From the NCBI GenBank assembly GCA_037133395.1, contig JBAXOG010000059.1:1-27300 (forward strand): a stretch of DNA of 27,300 nucleotides. Reading direction: 5' to 3'. Position numbers and translations under genes: made by a program. Positions 17,045 through 24,921 of the stretch are shown in pieces; the first letter of the stretch is position 1; every line of letters starts with the position of its first letter. The notes below the pieces were generated by a model. It had not been told where the DNA came from and ran no database searches. It saw nothing but the letters and a program-made list of their open reading frames with translations. This DNA comes from CAIZQW01 sp037133395 (lineage in GTDB: Bacteria > Verrucomicrobiota > Kiritimatiellia > RFP12 > UBA1067).

Positions 17045-17065
17045 ATTCTGTTGTTTGAACAGGAT
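17045..17065. promoter_or_regulatory. Imperfect inverted repeat, possible operator before the isomerase-like gene
   Basis: ATTCTGTT (17045-17052) and AACAGGAT (17058-17065) form an 8-5-8 inverted repeat with one mismatch, between the divergent argG and isomerase-like genes. A weak TTGATT/TAAGCT promoter (17043-17071) overlaps it. The placement fits a repressor site, but no regulator gene is nearby. Confidence 0.35.
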
Positions 17066-17106
17066 AAGCTACGCTTTTCTTTAACTAAACATTGAGAGGT
17101 CTTGAT

Positions 17107-18246
17107 ATGGCAAAGAAAGCTTACAATATTGATCCGGTCACGTTGCGTTCCATGCCCTTCTGGTGCGTGGGCAATCCGTTAGGTGACCCCTTTGGCAGTG
17201 CGGTGCTTCCGAAGATTGACTCCATCGAAGTGGCAAAGATTCTGGCTGATGCGGCCAAGGAAGACCTGATTGAGGCCACGTCATTCCATGATGATGATCT
17301 GGTCCCCTGGGATCCGGCCAGTATGAATGACGATCTCGACAAGAAGAGCGCGACCTATCAGAAACTTCAGGAGATCAAGAAGATTCTGGATGGCGCGGGT
17401 CTCAAGATCAATATGGCCACATGCAGTCTCCATGGGCATCCGATGTTCCGCAATGGCGGACTGACGAATCCGGATCCGAAGATCCGCGCGATCGCGAAAA
17501 AGAAATGCGAACGCACGATTCGTATCGGTGCTATGTTCGGTGCAAAGTATCTGACCTACTGGGTTGCGCGTGACGGTTTTGAAGTGCCGGTGACTGTGGA
17601 CTGGAAGAACGTCTACAAGTGGCTCGCAGATGCACTCAATGGCGCGTATGACTATATCAAGAAAAACAAGTTCACGAACTATGTCGGTATGACCATTGAA
17701 CCGAAGCCGAACGAGCCCCGCGGTCACATGTATCTCCCGACCTCGGGTCATGCAGTCGGCTTTATCTATGGCATGCTGAAACATCCGGAATTCTATGGCA
17801 TCAATCCGGAATTGTTACAGCATGAGAGTATGGCGCTCCTGAACGCTGTTCACACTGTGGGATACCTGACCAGCATGAAAAAGCTCTTCTTCCTTCATTT
17901 TGGTAGTCAAATCAAGGCGCAGTTCGATAACGATTTTCCACCGTTGATCGGTCCAGAAGGGTTGAAGGAGACCGTTCAGATGTTCTGGGCACTGCGCAAG
18001 GTGGGCTGGAAGGGTGTTGTGGAATTTGACTGCCATATGCTCCGCTCGGATGGTAATCCGGCTGATCCTATCGGTTGCCGCAAGGCATTTGTTCGCGATT
18101 GCGTGCGTGCGCTTTCGATCTCACTGTTGCTGGCGGATCGCTTGACGGAACTCAACACCGACGGTATGAGCGCAGCCGAGGCAGACCTCGCCGCTACCGC
18201 GTTGATGTGTAAGCTCGATAAGAACACTATAGCCGAGTGGATGTAA
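17107..18246 (+). CDS. Xylose isomerase-like TIM-barrel sugar isomerase (class I type)
   Basis: A 379-residue protein of class I xylose isomerase length (about 385-390) and layout. The catalytic SFHDDDL (H61, D64), TIEPKPNEPRG (E198, K200), NPE (E235) with H239, FDND (D274, D276) and EFDCH (D308) match known active-site and metal residues. Two differences stand out: the segment that normally reads HIDLNGQ reads FLHFGSQ, putting H264 where a metal-binding Asp is expected, and one extra residue separates E235 from H239. It is therefore probably a sugar isomerase, but the true substrate may not be xylose. I chose the ATG at 17107 with GAGAGG 7 bases upstream; a TTG at 17092 is less likely. It stands alone, with no xylulokinase beside it; rhaB is the only other sugar-catabolism gene here. 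Confidence 0.78.
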   Translation: MAKKAYNIDPVTLRSMPFWCVGNPLGDPFGSAVLPKIDSIEVAKILADAAKEDLIEATSFHDDDLVPWDPASMNDDLDKKSATYQKLQEIKKILDGAGLKINMATCSLHGHPMFRNGGLTNPDPKIRAIAKKKCERTIRIGAMFGAKYLTYWVARDGFEVPVTVDWKNVYKWLADALNGAYDYIKKNKFTNYVGMTIEPKPNEPRGHMYLPTSGHAVGFIYGMLKHPEFYGINPELLQHESMALLNAVHTVGYLTSMKKLFFLHFGSQIKAQFDNDFPPLIGPEGLKETVQMFWALRKVGWKGVVEFDCHMLRSDGNPADPIGCRKAFVRDCVRALSISLLLADRLTELNTDGMSAAEADLAATALMCKLDKNTIAEWM

Positions 18247-18319
18247 CGCAAAAAAATAATTCGCAAAATATTTTGAATTGGTGATTGACATTCGGGGCTC
18301 CAAGCCTCAAAGTATATCA

Positions 18320-18341
18320 CGCGACTACATCAGTAGTAGCG
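18320..18341 (+). other. Stem-loop in the leader of the RNA-binding protein gene
   Basis: CGC-ACTAC pairs with GTAGT-GCG around the loop ATCA with one mismatch (18320-18341). A second small stem, GGAG/CTCC, lies near 18370-18382. The 174-bp space before the RRM gene thus holds a structured leader rather than a gene, which would suit post-transcriptional control. Confidence 0.4.
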
Positions 18342-18420
18342 TATCCGGGCCCCCTTATCTTGTGTTATGGAGGAGGACTCCGCTTAACTCAGTTATATGA
18401 CACAGACAAGGTGAGAGATT

Positions 18421-18708
18421 ATGGATATCTACGTAGGCAATCTGCCTTATGACGTTTCCGACAGCGATCTGCAACAGCTTTTCGCAAAATATGGTACAGT
18501 GACATCGGCACGCGTGGTGATGGATCGGGCAACCGGCCGCGCCAAGGGTTTCGGTTTCGTTGAAATGAATGACCGCGCGGAGGCTGAAAAGGCCATCGCT
18601 AGCACAAACGGCACCGACATGAATGGTCGTCCGCTGCGCGTGAATGAATCCCAGCCCAAGCCCCGCGAAGAGCGTGGTGGTGGCGGGGGTGGCGGCGGAC
18701 GCTGGTAG
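18421..18708 (+). CDS. Small RRM-domain RNA-binding protein
   Basis: A 95-residue protein made of one RNA recognition motif and a glycine-rich tail. RNP2 is IYVGNL (3-8) and RNP1 is KGFGFVEM (near residues 39-46); the tail ends in eight glycines and RW. Such proteins resemble the cold-induced Rbp family of cyanobacteria and are also frequent in PVC and other bacteria; they bind single-stranded RNA in the cytoplasm, perhaps as chaperones. An AAGGTGAG ribosome site lies directly before the ATG, and a strong terminator follows, so it is monocistronic. The structured leader is compatible with cold or autogenous control; that part is inference. Confidence 0.93.
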   Translation: MDIYVGNLPYDVSDSDLQQLFAKYGTVTSARVVMDRATGRAKGFGFVEMNDRAEAEKAIASTNGTDMNGRPLRVNESQPKPREERGGGGGGGGRW

Positions 18709-18733
18709 TCCCAACGCGAACCGTTGAATGAAC

Positions 18734-18771
18734 AAAGACCTTGTCGCTTAACTGTGACAGGGTCTTTTTTT
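18734..18771 (+). terminator. Rho-independent terminator after the RRM gene
   Basis: A 12-bp stem (AAAGACCTTGTC at 18734-18745 with GACAGGGTCTTT at 18756-18767, one G-T wobble) with a 10-base loop runs into seven Ts (18765-18771). Confidence 0.92.
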
Positions 18772-18848
18772 GCTTTTATTTAAGCTCTTCGCGACTCGAC
18801 AGAATACAGGTGAAGTGGTATTTTTAATTAATAAGAAAGGTAGACTTT

Positions 18849-19017
18849 ATGAACAAAACAGGAACGAGAACAAATGTCGATGTGAATGTGCTTGTGGAGT
18901 TCTTTACATATTTTTGAGTGTCCATTCTGCGGTCATAATCACGCCATATCACCCAAGGGTGCTGGCATCACAGTCAACTGCATGAAATGTGGCAAGAGCA
19001 TTACAGTGCCAGAATAA
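18849..19017 (+). pseudogene. Small zinc-ribbon protein gene split by a +1 frameshift in a T run
   Basis: An ATG at 18849 with a good ribosome site (AAGGTAG, 18838-18844) opens a frame of 22 codons that ends FFTYF-TGA at 18915-18917. The next frame carries ECPFCGHNHAISPKG followed by NCMKCGKSITVPE and a TAA at 19015-19017, a compact zinc ribbon with two CxxC pairs. Skipping one T in the run 18911-18915 joins them into a smooth 54-55 residue protein (FFTYFECPFCG). The downstream frame has its own ATG at 18886 (43 residues) but no ribosome site. It may be a real pseudogene, a sequencing or assembly error in the T run, or a programmed +1 shift at TTT-TGA, like the CTT-TGA site of prfB. Function unknown. 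Confidence 0.6.
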
Positions 19018-19064
19018 ACACGAAGTAATTTTCGACAAACGGCGAAGAACTGAATATATACTAC

Positions 19065-19092
19065 TTTCTCACACATTACAATGTGTGAGAAA
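19065..19092. repeat. 28-bp palindrome with 13-bp perfect arms
   Basis: TTTCTCACACATT (19065-19077) and AATGTGTGAGAAA (19080-19092) pair perfectly around AC. No T run follows on either strand beyond the stem itself. It lies between the zinc-ribbon remnant and the gtrA promoter; it could be a regulator-binding site or a 3' RNA stem. Confidence 0.7.
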
Positions 19093-19158
19093 ATAACTCG
19101 ATAGAGGGGGCTTCACGGTTTGCGATAGAATTAACACACGTCTGCCGTGTAATCTTTA

Positions 19159-19185
19159 TTGACCCTTGGGGCAAGCTCCTATAAT
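19159..19185 (+). promoter_or_regulatory. Candidate promoter for the gtrA operon
   Basis: TTGACC (19159-19164) and a perfect TATAAT (19180-19185) are separated by 15 bases, short of the ideal 17. The start would lie near 19192, giving a leader of about 55 bases. Confidence 0.4.
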
Positions 19186-19219
19186 ATGGCGTTCATTCGG
19201 TTACCTGCTCTCCGTGTGT

Positions 19220-19275
19220 TTACTGTTTAACAGTTCACTTCTTACTGATGACTGCTTACTGCTTACTTCTGACTT
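19220..19275. repeat. Heptamer tandem array overlapping the gtrA start
   Basis: Eight consecutive 7-base units can be laid out from 19220: TTACTGT, TTAACAG, TTCACTT, CTTACTG, ATGACTG, CTTACTG, CTTACTT, CTGACTT. The last five are the clearest. The array contains the gtrA start codon (19248) and encodes its first nine or so residues. It resembles short tandemly repeated heptanucleotides known from cyanobacteria, though the unit differs. Confidence 0.65.
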
Positions 19276-19664
19276 TCTTTCGTGCACCGCAATACCAGCC
19301 CTTGCGGTATGTTGTCGTGGGCGGATGGAACACGGTATTTGGGGCATTCATTTATGCGGCTCTTCACTATTTTTTGAATACGCGTGTTCATTATCTCATT
19401 CTTGTCGTCCCCGCGACAGTCATCGCCCTGACTAACGCCTTCCTCTGCTACAAATATATTGTATTCCATACCCGAGGCAATGGCTGGAAGGAATATTTCA
19501 AATGTTACCTTGTCTATGGTTGGATCGCGCTGATTAACGCAGGCGTCCTGCTCTTACTGGTCAGCTTTGCCCACCTCCATCCCTCCATCGCCAATTGCTT
19601 TTGCATCCTCACTGCTACGATCGTTAGCTTCTTCAGCCATAAACACTTTTCCTTTAAGATATGA
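19248..19664 (+). CDS. GtrA family membrane protein (probable polyprenyl-linked sugar flippase)
   Basis: A 138-residue protein with four hydrophobic segments. PLRYVVVGGWNTVFG, LTNAFLCYKYIVF and SFFSHKHFSF are typical of the GtrA/DPMS family, which is thought to move undecaprenyl-phosphate-linked sugar across the inner membrane or to serve as an anchor subunit for glycosyltransferases. The ATG at 19248 is the only ATG after an in-frame stop at 19182, and it has no ribosome site; the first residues (MTAYCLLLTFF) come from a heptamer repeat array, so the original start may have been altered. Its stop overlaps the start of the next gene by four bases (ATGA), a sign of translational coupling with the GT-C-type protein. 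Confidence 0.85.
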   Translation: MTAYCLLLTFFRAPQYQPLRYVVVGGWNTVFGAFIYAALHYFLNTRVHYLILVVPATVIALTNAFLCYKYIVFHTRGNGWKEYFKCYLVYGWIALINAGVLLLLVSFAHLHPSIANCFCILTATIVSFFSHKHFSFKI

Positions 19665-21340
19665 ACTCGAATTTGATTAAGTCTTCATTCTTTCATAGTG
19701 GTATTTTCTGGGCAGGTATGGTGCTTGTCGCCGTTTGCCATCTTGTTTCGATGGAGAGAATCCCGTTACCGTGGTTAGACGAGGTTCATATCGTCGAAAT
19801 GGGGCGCAATATTCTTGATTCTGGACATCGGGACTATTCTTTGATGATCGCGAAGGACGGTTCTTTTTTTCAGCCTATTTATTACCTAGGGCCGATCATA
19901 CAAGAACTCGCTTATCGAATCTGTGGTCGTTTGGGTCCTCGGTTGTCAGTCCTTCTTGCCCTGTTAATTTCAACGATACTTTGCCGTATCTGGCTTAGCA
20001 GACAACAGCTATCAAAAGGACTTGTTACAATGCTTTCGCTGATTTTTCTGACGTATCCGTTGCTGATTCAAAGTGTCAAAATTGTGCGCGTGGACGCTTG
20101 GACGTTCATTCCTCTTTTTCTTTGTCTTTTGTTGTTTGGGCGACTTTCGAATGACGGAAGGATGAATCAGGTTCTTTTTTTTCTTATTGGGGTCTTGGCC
20201 GCGGGGTCTTTTTTTCTCTGGCCATCTGTCACCCTCTTCTATCCATTATTCCTCTTAGAAATAGTAAGAGCACGGAAACGTCATGGCTATTTAGTTGTGC
20301 AGACCTTGAAATACGCTGGTATAGGAATGTTGGGTGGACTGGTCGCATCACTCTTTCTCGTGTTGCCTTTTTTGGATATAGTAGGTTCTCTTTTTCAAAG
20401 TATTGGCACTTACTTTGATCTGGGCCAACCAGGTAAACGTATATCATTGTCAGTGTCGTTGTTGTCCAAAACGCAAGGTCTTGCCGTGTTGTTAACTAAG
20501 GAATCCTTGCGAGCGCCATTCGTTATGATTTTAGTGGCAATTGGATTGTGGGATCAACGTAAGGATTGGCAATTACTCGCCTGTTTTTTTATGGCGTTTT
20601 GTATGGCCTTTGTAAGCTTATTGCATACGTTTCGGTTTATATTTCTCATCCCTTTTCTTTTCTTGTTACTTGTGGCTGGATCACGTGCCTTGTATCAGCG
20701 GTATTCTCGGATTGCTACTGTTTTCCTGACGTGTACAGTTCTCTATGGGCTTATATCGGGAGGGGTCGCTTATGCAGGGGTTACGCCTGCATTAAAGGGC
20801 CGTTCATACACCGCATTTCGAGATGAACTTCGTACTGCGGTAGGCGAGGGCCCCAAGCGGGTCTATGTACATAACCTGCAAGCCTATTATGTTGCTCGCG
20901 AACTCCAGTGGCATTATTTTCGTTATGGACAAGGTACGTGTATAAGTGAAGATAGTCAGTATGCTAGACTTCTTGATCGGTCCGATTATGTTGTCGAGAT
21001 GAAGCAGACTTTCTTTTATGCCGTCGAAGAGAGCTTTACGTTATATGGAGCGGTTCGCGACTACGTTATCCGGGCGGCGATTAAGGAATCCACGGCTTCA
21101 TGCCCCAGCACAATAGCGAAAATCGGTTACGCGCTGGCCTCCCGGTCTCCATCACTACAAGAACAGGAACAATTCAACAAATTGCTCCTTTCGTCTGGAT
21201 TTCAACAGCATCGTGTTTCCGAGTTGTCGCGTAAGAATCAAGCGTATTCTGCGTGGCAGTCGACGGTTCGGTCGTGGATGGCCGTCCCCCCCGATTACGA
21301 TGTGCCGGTCATTTGGGTAAGGGTCAACAAAAGAGATTAA
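19661..21340 (+). CDS. Multi-pass membrane glycosyltransferase, GT-C (PMT/ArnT/GT39-like)
   Basis: A 559-residue protein with about ten hydrophobic segments in the first 380 residues and a soluble C-terminal third. The first extracytoplasmic loop carries PWLDEVHIVEMGRNI, an acidic DE motif at the position used by lipid-phosphate-sugar-dependent glycosyltransferases. FFQPIYYLGPIIQELAYR and the RVDAW segment fit the GT39 fold. It probably transfers a sugar from a polyprenyl carrier to a glycan or protein on the outer face of the inner membrane; donor and acceptor are unknown. The gene starts inside gtrA with a four-base ATGA overlap and ends in a four-base overlap with the convergent YfhO-like gene. 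Confidence 0.72.
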   Translation: MNSNLIKSSFFHSGIFWAGMVLVAVCHLVSMERIPLPWLDEVHIVEMGRNILDSGHRDYSLMIAKDGSFFQPIYYLGPIIQELAYRICGRLGPRLSVLLALLISTILCRIWLSRQQLSKGLVTMLSLIFLTYPLLIQSVKIVRVDAWTFIPLFLCLLLFGRLSNDGRMNQVLFFLIGVLAAGSFFLWPSVTLFYPLFLLEIVRARKRHGYLVVQTLKYAGIGMLGGLVASLFLVLPFLDIVGSLFQSIGTYFDLGQPGKRISLSVSLLSKTQGLAVLLTKESLRAPFVMILVAIGLWDQRKDWQLLACFFMAFCMAFVSLLHTFRFIFLIPFLFLLLVAGSRALYQRYSRIATVFLTCTVLYGLISGGVAYAGVTPALKGRSYTAFRDELRTAVGEGPKRVYVHNLQAYYVARELQWHYFRYGQGTCISEDSQYARLLDRSDYVVEMKQTFFYAVEESFTLYGAVRDYVIRAAIKESTASCPSTIAKIGYALASRSPSLQEQEQFNKLLLSSGFQQHRVSELSRKNQAYSAWQSTVRSWMAVPPDYDVPVIWVRVNKRD

Positions 21341-23829
21341 GCGTTTTTCTCTCTTTTCTGAAACAGATGGATACATAGCCATATTAAGCAGCATAAACTT
21401 GTTGCTGTGCTCATGAGCACCAGTGGAATGCGGGACCGATGGCTCAGTGTAACGTACGAAACTCCGGCCGGCACCTGAATGGCGGCCCATTGTCCGTTAG
21501 CTTGCCCAACGGAGACCTCTTTCCCGTTGACCGTGGCCACGAAGTTGTCCTGATAGGGCTCATTGAACACTAACAGAGACGGTTGCACGCCTCCCTCGAT
21601 ACGCCCGCGTGTTTTAAAGACGCCCTTTTGTCGGAGCATCGAATCGAAAAGAACTGTGGCTGGCTGACTTTGGGCACTGTTAGTACCCAATACAGGCAAT
21701 GATACGATCGGCTCTCCCATGAGATAGGATTGTTGTAGAAGATTACCCTGCTTGTCAGCAGGGCAATCGCCCTTCCACTTAAAATACAGTGCGGGTAACG
21801 ACGCATACGCTTTTACCTCTGCAAGAACAAAGCTGTTTTCCTGAGGAGGCACGGCGCGGACTCGCCTGTCCCCTTGGAGTTGAAAGTCCCCGAGCACATC
21901 AAGTATCCTTTGCTGAATAAGGGACTCAGCACTTTTTCGAGGTATCAATACAAACCGTACACCCTTGAACTCCCAATATTTCAAAGGCTCGTTTTGATAA
22001 CGTTCGTATAATGCGCGTTGCACAGGATCTTGCATTGCCGGCGCCATATTGGAATAACCGTGAAGCCTCAGAGATGCACTTAGCCAGTCCTGTTGTTCAT
22101 CACCGGAGGTCACATAGTTGATGATGTTCGAAGGACTTCCTCCAGTCCTGTTTTTTAATGCCTGGATAATGGGATTCATCGCGTGATGAGGCCCTACATC
22201 TACGACTTGCACATATCGGCGAGCAACCATTGCTAAATCAACAGTCCCGATAACGATGAGGGTTCCTATAATGGCGGTTTGTATTTTACGGGACATCCCT
22301 GTTATTCGTGACAGCCAGAACAGCAATCCGCCTACTGTTGCCACAATAAAGAACGCCCTAGCAATATTTGACAATGCATAGCTCATTAATGTGGGTGCCA
22401 AGTTTCCAAATCCAAGTTGGCTGATATAGAGGGTCATGGCTTGCGTGTTTGCTGTAACCCCTAACCACAAGAGGATGAGTATGCTGGCAAAGCAAACCGG
22501 GATCCACCACGTTTTTTTCTTGATCGATTCCAGCTCCGTTCGGAGCAGAGCGTCGATGCCGAATCCCGCCAACATGGCGATCCCTATTTCAGCAAGATGA
22601 AACCATTTGACGGGTGCCCGCAGATAGTTGGCATACGGTAAACAATAGTATGGAAGATTATAAACAGGTGTATAACGGCCCATGGCAAACAACACGAGTA
22701 GGATCGAGGCGACAGTCCAGAAAGGCACATCACGGTATGAGGGTCCATCAGGATTGAGTATGGGGTCCTTCGTCCGTTGCCGCATGAACCACCATCCCAT
22801 AACGCCAATGAGCGAAAGCATGAGTGTGACAACCCCGACATAAACGGTATGCTGTCTCAAGTTGGGGCGCATTTTGCCGATTTCGAATTGATAATCCCGT
22901 CCGAGGCGTCCCCAATAGGGATAGGGCGGCTGGTAAGAAGCATCGCCGAAAATACCTGGGACAACGAACTCTAAGGTATCCTCAGGCGGAAGGCTCCAGT
23001 TGGTGCAGAAAACCCACTGTGCATGTTTTCGTTTCGCCTCTGCTGCTGGAGTTTTGTCAGCCTCTTGGATATCTCCGGCCGCTTCCTTGAAATGGCCTTC
23101 CCGGCTTGATTTTGCACCGGAAATTGCGCCTTGAAAACTTGAAAATCCAACAAGTGCCATGACCGCGACCGTGATGAAGAAACGTGGATAAACCTGCCAC
23201 AAGAACCGAAATGTTTTTGTTGTTTTCCACTCTTGAAAGGAGCACCACATCCCATACGCTGCAAACAAAAACATGGCAATCATCCACACATCGATTTGCG
23301 GCATTGCCCAGACAAGCATCACTCCCAGCAGCGCAAAATACATGATTTTCTTGGTTTGGAAGCAACGATTAATCAGGGCAAACGGCAATACGATGTATGC
23401 CCATGTCAGCGTCGTTGTTGCATGTCCAGCATGAAACAAGGTAAACCAATAGCCTATAAATCCGAACAATAACCCACCTCCATACGCAGCAAGTCGGGAG
23501 AGGTTTTGAGTCCGCAAGTAATAAAACATTGAAAGTGACGCAAAAAACCCAAGCACCATATAATAGATCCCCAGGTTCCAATGATAGGACAGTATTTTTA
23601 TCGGGAATATGAGGTTAGCGTACATAACATCGCCAGTTAAGATGGTTCGGGTGAATTCCGTTATCCACCATTCCACAGAAAGATTCGGTGCGTCCGACGC
23701 AGGCAATGCTTTATTTTCTGACAAAATGGGCCAGAATACATAAAGCATACACGTCCAGAAAAAACCAGCGTATAATAAATACGTAATAGTGGACTTCCGA
23801 TTCAAGAATGCAATTATGCTTTTCATCAT
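21337..23829 (-). CDS. YfhO-like large multi-pass membrane protein (GT-C fold)
   Basis: An 830-residue integral membrane protein with about a dozen hydrophobic segments up to residue 540, an outside domain, and a last membrane segment before a basic end (LFQKREKNA). The C-terminal domain has the YfhO-type pattern FNEPYQDNFVATVNGKEV, then QANGQWAAIQVPAGVSYV. YfhO-like proteins are linked to glycosylation of lipoteichoic acid in Firmicutes and to surface glycans elsewhere; the donor sugar here is unknown. The ATG at 23829 follows AAGGAAG by 5 bases. It lies 23 bases downstream of the SAM methyltransferase gene on the same strand, so the two form a unit. Its stop overlaps that of the convergent GT-C gene. 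Confidence 0.75.
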   Translation of the reverse strand: MMKSIIAFLNRKSTITYLLYAGFFWTCMLYVFWPILSENKALPASDAPNLSVEWWITEFTRTILTGDVMYANLIFPIKILSYHWNLGIYYMVLGFFASLSMFYYLRTQNLSRLAAYGGGLLFGFIGYWFTLFHAGHATTTLTWAYIVLPFALINRCFQTKKIMYFALLGVMLVWAMPQIDVWMIAMFLFAAYGMWCSFQEWKTTKTFRFLWQVYPRFFITVAVMALVGFSSFQGAISGAKSSREGHFKEAAGDIQEADKTPAAEAKRKHAQWVFCTNWSLPPEDTLEFVVPGIFGDASYQPPYPYWGRLGRDYQFEIGKMRPNLRQHTVYVGVVTLMLSLIGVMGWWFMRQRTKDPILNPDGPSYRDVPFWTVASILLVLFAMGRYTPVYNLPYYCLPYANYLRAPVKWFHLAEIGIAMLAGFGIDALLRTELESIKKKTWWIPVCFASILILLWLGVTANTQAMTLYISQLGFGNLAPTLMSYALSNIARAFFIVATVGGLLFWLSRITGMSRKIQTAIIGTLIVIGTVDLAMVARRYVQVVDVGPHHAMNPIIQALKNRTGGSPSNIINYVTSGDEQQDWLSASLRLHGYSNMAPAMQDPVQRALYERYQNEPLKYWEFKGVRFVLIPRKSAESLIQQRILDVLGDFQLQGDRRVRAVPPQENSFVLAEVKAYASLPALYFKWKGDCPADKQGNLLQQSYLMGEPIVSLPVLGTNSAQSQPATVLFDSMLRQKGVFKTRGRIEGGVQPSLLVFNEPYQDNFVATVNGKEVSVGQANGQWAAIQVPAGVSYVTLSHRSRIPLVLMSTATSLCCLIWLCIHLFQKREKNA

Positions 23830-23852
23830 TCAAACTTCCTTTTCGTCATCAA

Positions 23853-24713
23853 TCACTTCTGTTTTCTTGCTATAATAAGCATGTTTTGTCTGTCAAACAC
23901 CTTAAGCACTGGATAAAACAAAAGGAGAAACTTGCCAAACAGCGAATGTTTTATGCTCCAAAGTAAATCTAATGGAAACTCAAAGGGCAGGTAGCTACAG
24001 GATTCGACTTTGAAGCGTGTTGATGAAAGAATCATCTTTATGTTTGTTTCTTTATACAGCCATAAATGACGCGGTGAATCTAAGTGGAACCAGTATTTCT
24101 TGCCTAATCGACAAGCCAGGGAGTTCACGTTAGGCATGGACATCACCAGGACGCCGCCTGGCTTTAAGATGGCGTGTATTCGGTTGAGCGCTACAGTGGG
24201 ATCTTTGATGTGTTCAAATACATGCCATAAGGTAACAACGTCATAACTTTCAGGAGCGAGCGAATCCGTAAGGATGTTTCCTTGGGTGACCTGTAACCCG
24301 GCTTGTTGTGCGGCCGCTACAGCCTCTTTAACGGGTTCAAGGCCATGTGCATCAAAAGAGCAACCGTCTAATTGCTTAAGAAACCCTCCAGTACCACATC
24401 CCACATCTAACAACTTACAAGGCGTTTCTATATAACGCTTGATGAGTTTGACTTTGTACTGTACTAGAAAAGAGGAGACTCGTCCCCAAACGCTTTCTAA
24501 TAATCTGGTCTGTTTTGGCGAGTGATAGCCTTGAGGATAATACAGTTTATAGTACAGTTCATCCGTCTCGACATCAGGAAGACCGACAAGTCCGCAACTA
24601 TGACACTGATAGACATTAAATTCTGTATGGGGCTCTTGCAATGAACGACCATGACGGTTCTCACTTCTGAACAAAAGCTGTGTGCTTTCAGATCTACAGA
24701 CTGGACAGTGCAT
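23853..24713 (-). CDS. Class I SAM-dependent methyltransferase with N-terminal zinc knuckle
   Basis: A 286-residue protein. Two CxxC pairs (C3-C6, C37-C40) form a probable zinc site at the N-terminus. The SAM-binding motif I is LLDVGCGTGGFL (101-112), with E126 in GLEPV and motif VVTLWHVFEHIKDP; LKPGGVLVMSMPN is motif III. This type is common in polysaccharide clusters, where it methylates a sugar or acts in modified-sugar synthesis, often as a zinc-finger C-methyltransferase relative. Substrate unknown. A ribosome site (AAGGA) is 9 bases before the ATG. The gene leads the transcription unit that continues into the YfhO-like gene. Confidence 0.86.
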   Translation of the reverse strand: MHCPVCRSESTQLLFRSENRHGRSLQEPHTEFNVYQCHSCGLVGLPDVETDELYYKLYYPQGYHSPKQTRLLESVWGRVSSFLVQYKVKLIKRYIETPCKLLDVGCGTGGFLKQLDGCSFDAHGLEPVKEAVAAAQQAGLQVTQGNILTDSLAPESYDVVTLWHVFEHIKDPTVALNRIHAILKPGGVLVMSMPNVNSLACRLGKKYWFHLDSPRHLWLYKETNIKMILSSTRFKVESCSYLPFEFPLDLLWSIKHSLFGKFLLLFYPVLKVFDRQNMLIIARKQK

Positions 24714-24737
24714 TACAATTTATCCTTAAAGATTAAA

Positions 24738-24768
24738 ATTATAACATTAATTTTGGTATAGTAAGCAA
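24738..24768 (-). promoter_or_regulatory. Candidate promoter for the methyltransferase-YfhO unit
   Basis: On the minus strand a perfect TATAAT (24743-24738) lies 25 bases before the ATG, with TTGCTT (24768-24763) upstream at a long spacing of 19 bases. Confidence 0.4.
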
Positions 24769-24827
24769 TTTTTCATGTGATGACAACTTGAAAATCTAAT
24801 GAAGAAGAAAGTTGTAGTTTTTAGTTT

Positions 24828-24852
24828 ATTGGATTGTTAGCTAATTGGATTG
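24828..24852. repeat. Pair of direct repeats ATTGGATTG
   Basis: ATTGGATTG occurs at 24828-24836 and 24844-24852 (start-to-start 16 bases). The second copy overlaps the -35 of the candidate promoter for the glycosyltransferase. In the 296-bp space between the methyltransferase and GT2 genes, only these repeats, two promoter candidates and a 31-codon open frame were seen. Confidence 0.4.
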
Positions 24853-24878
24853 AGATTTCTTCGCAAATGGAGTATATT
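24850..24878 (+). promoter_or_regulatory. Candidate promoter for the GT2 gene
   Basis: TTGAGA (24850-24855), a 17-base spacer and TATATT (24873-24878). The start would be near 24885. The -35 overlaps a direct repeat. Confidence 0.45.
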
Positions 24879-24921
24879 AAAAGTGTTTTTTACTGTTTGG
24901 AATCTAAAAGCGAAAGACGCT

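Noticed and set aside
18770..18985. 71-codon open frame after the RRM gene
   Set aside because: It begins inside the terminator T run and covers the zinc-ribbon gene in the wrong frame; no motif.
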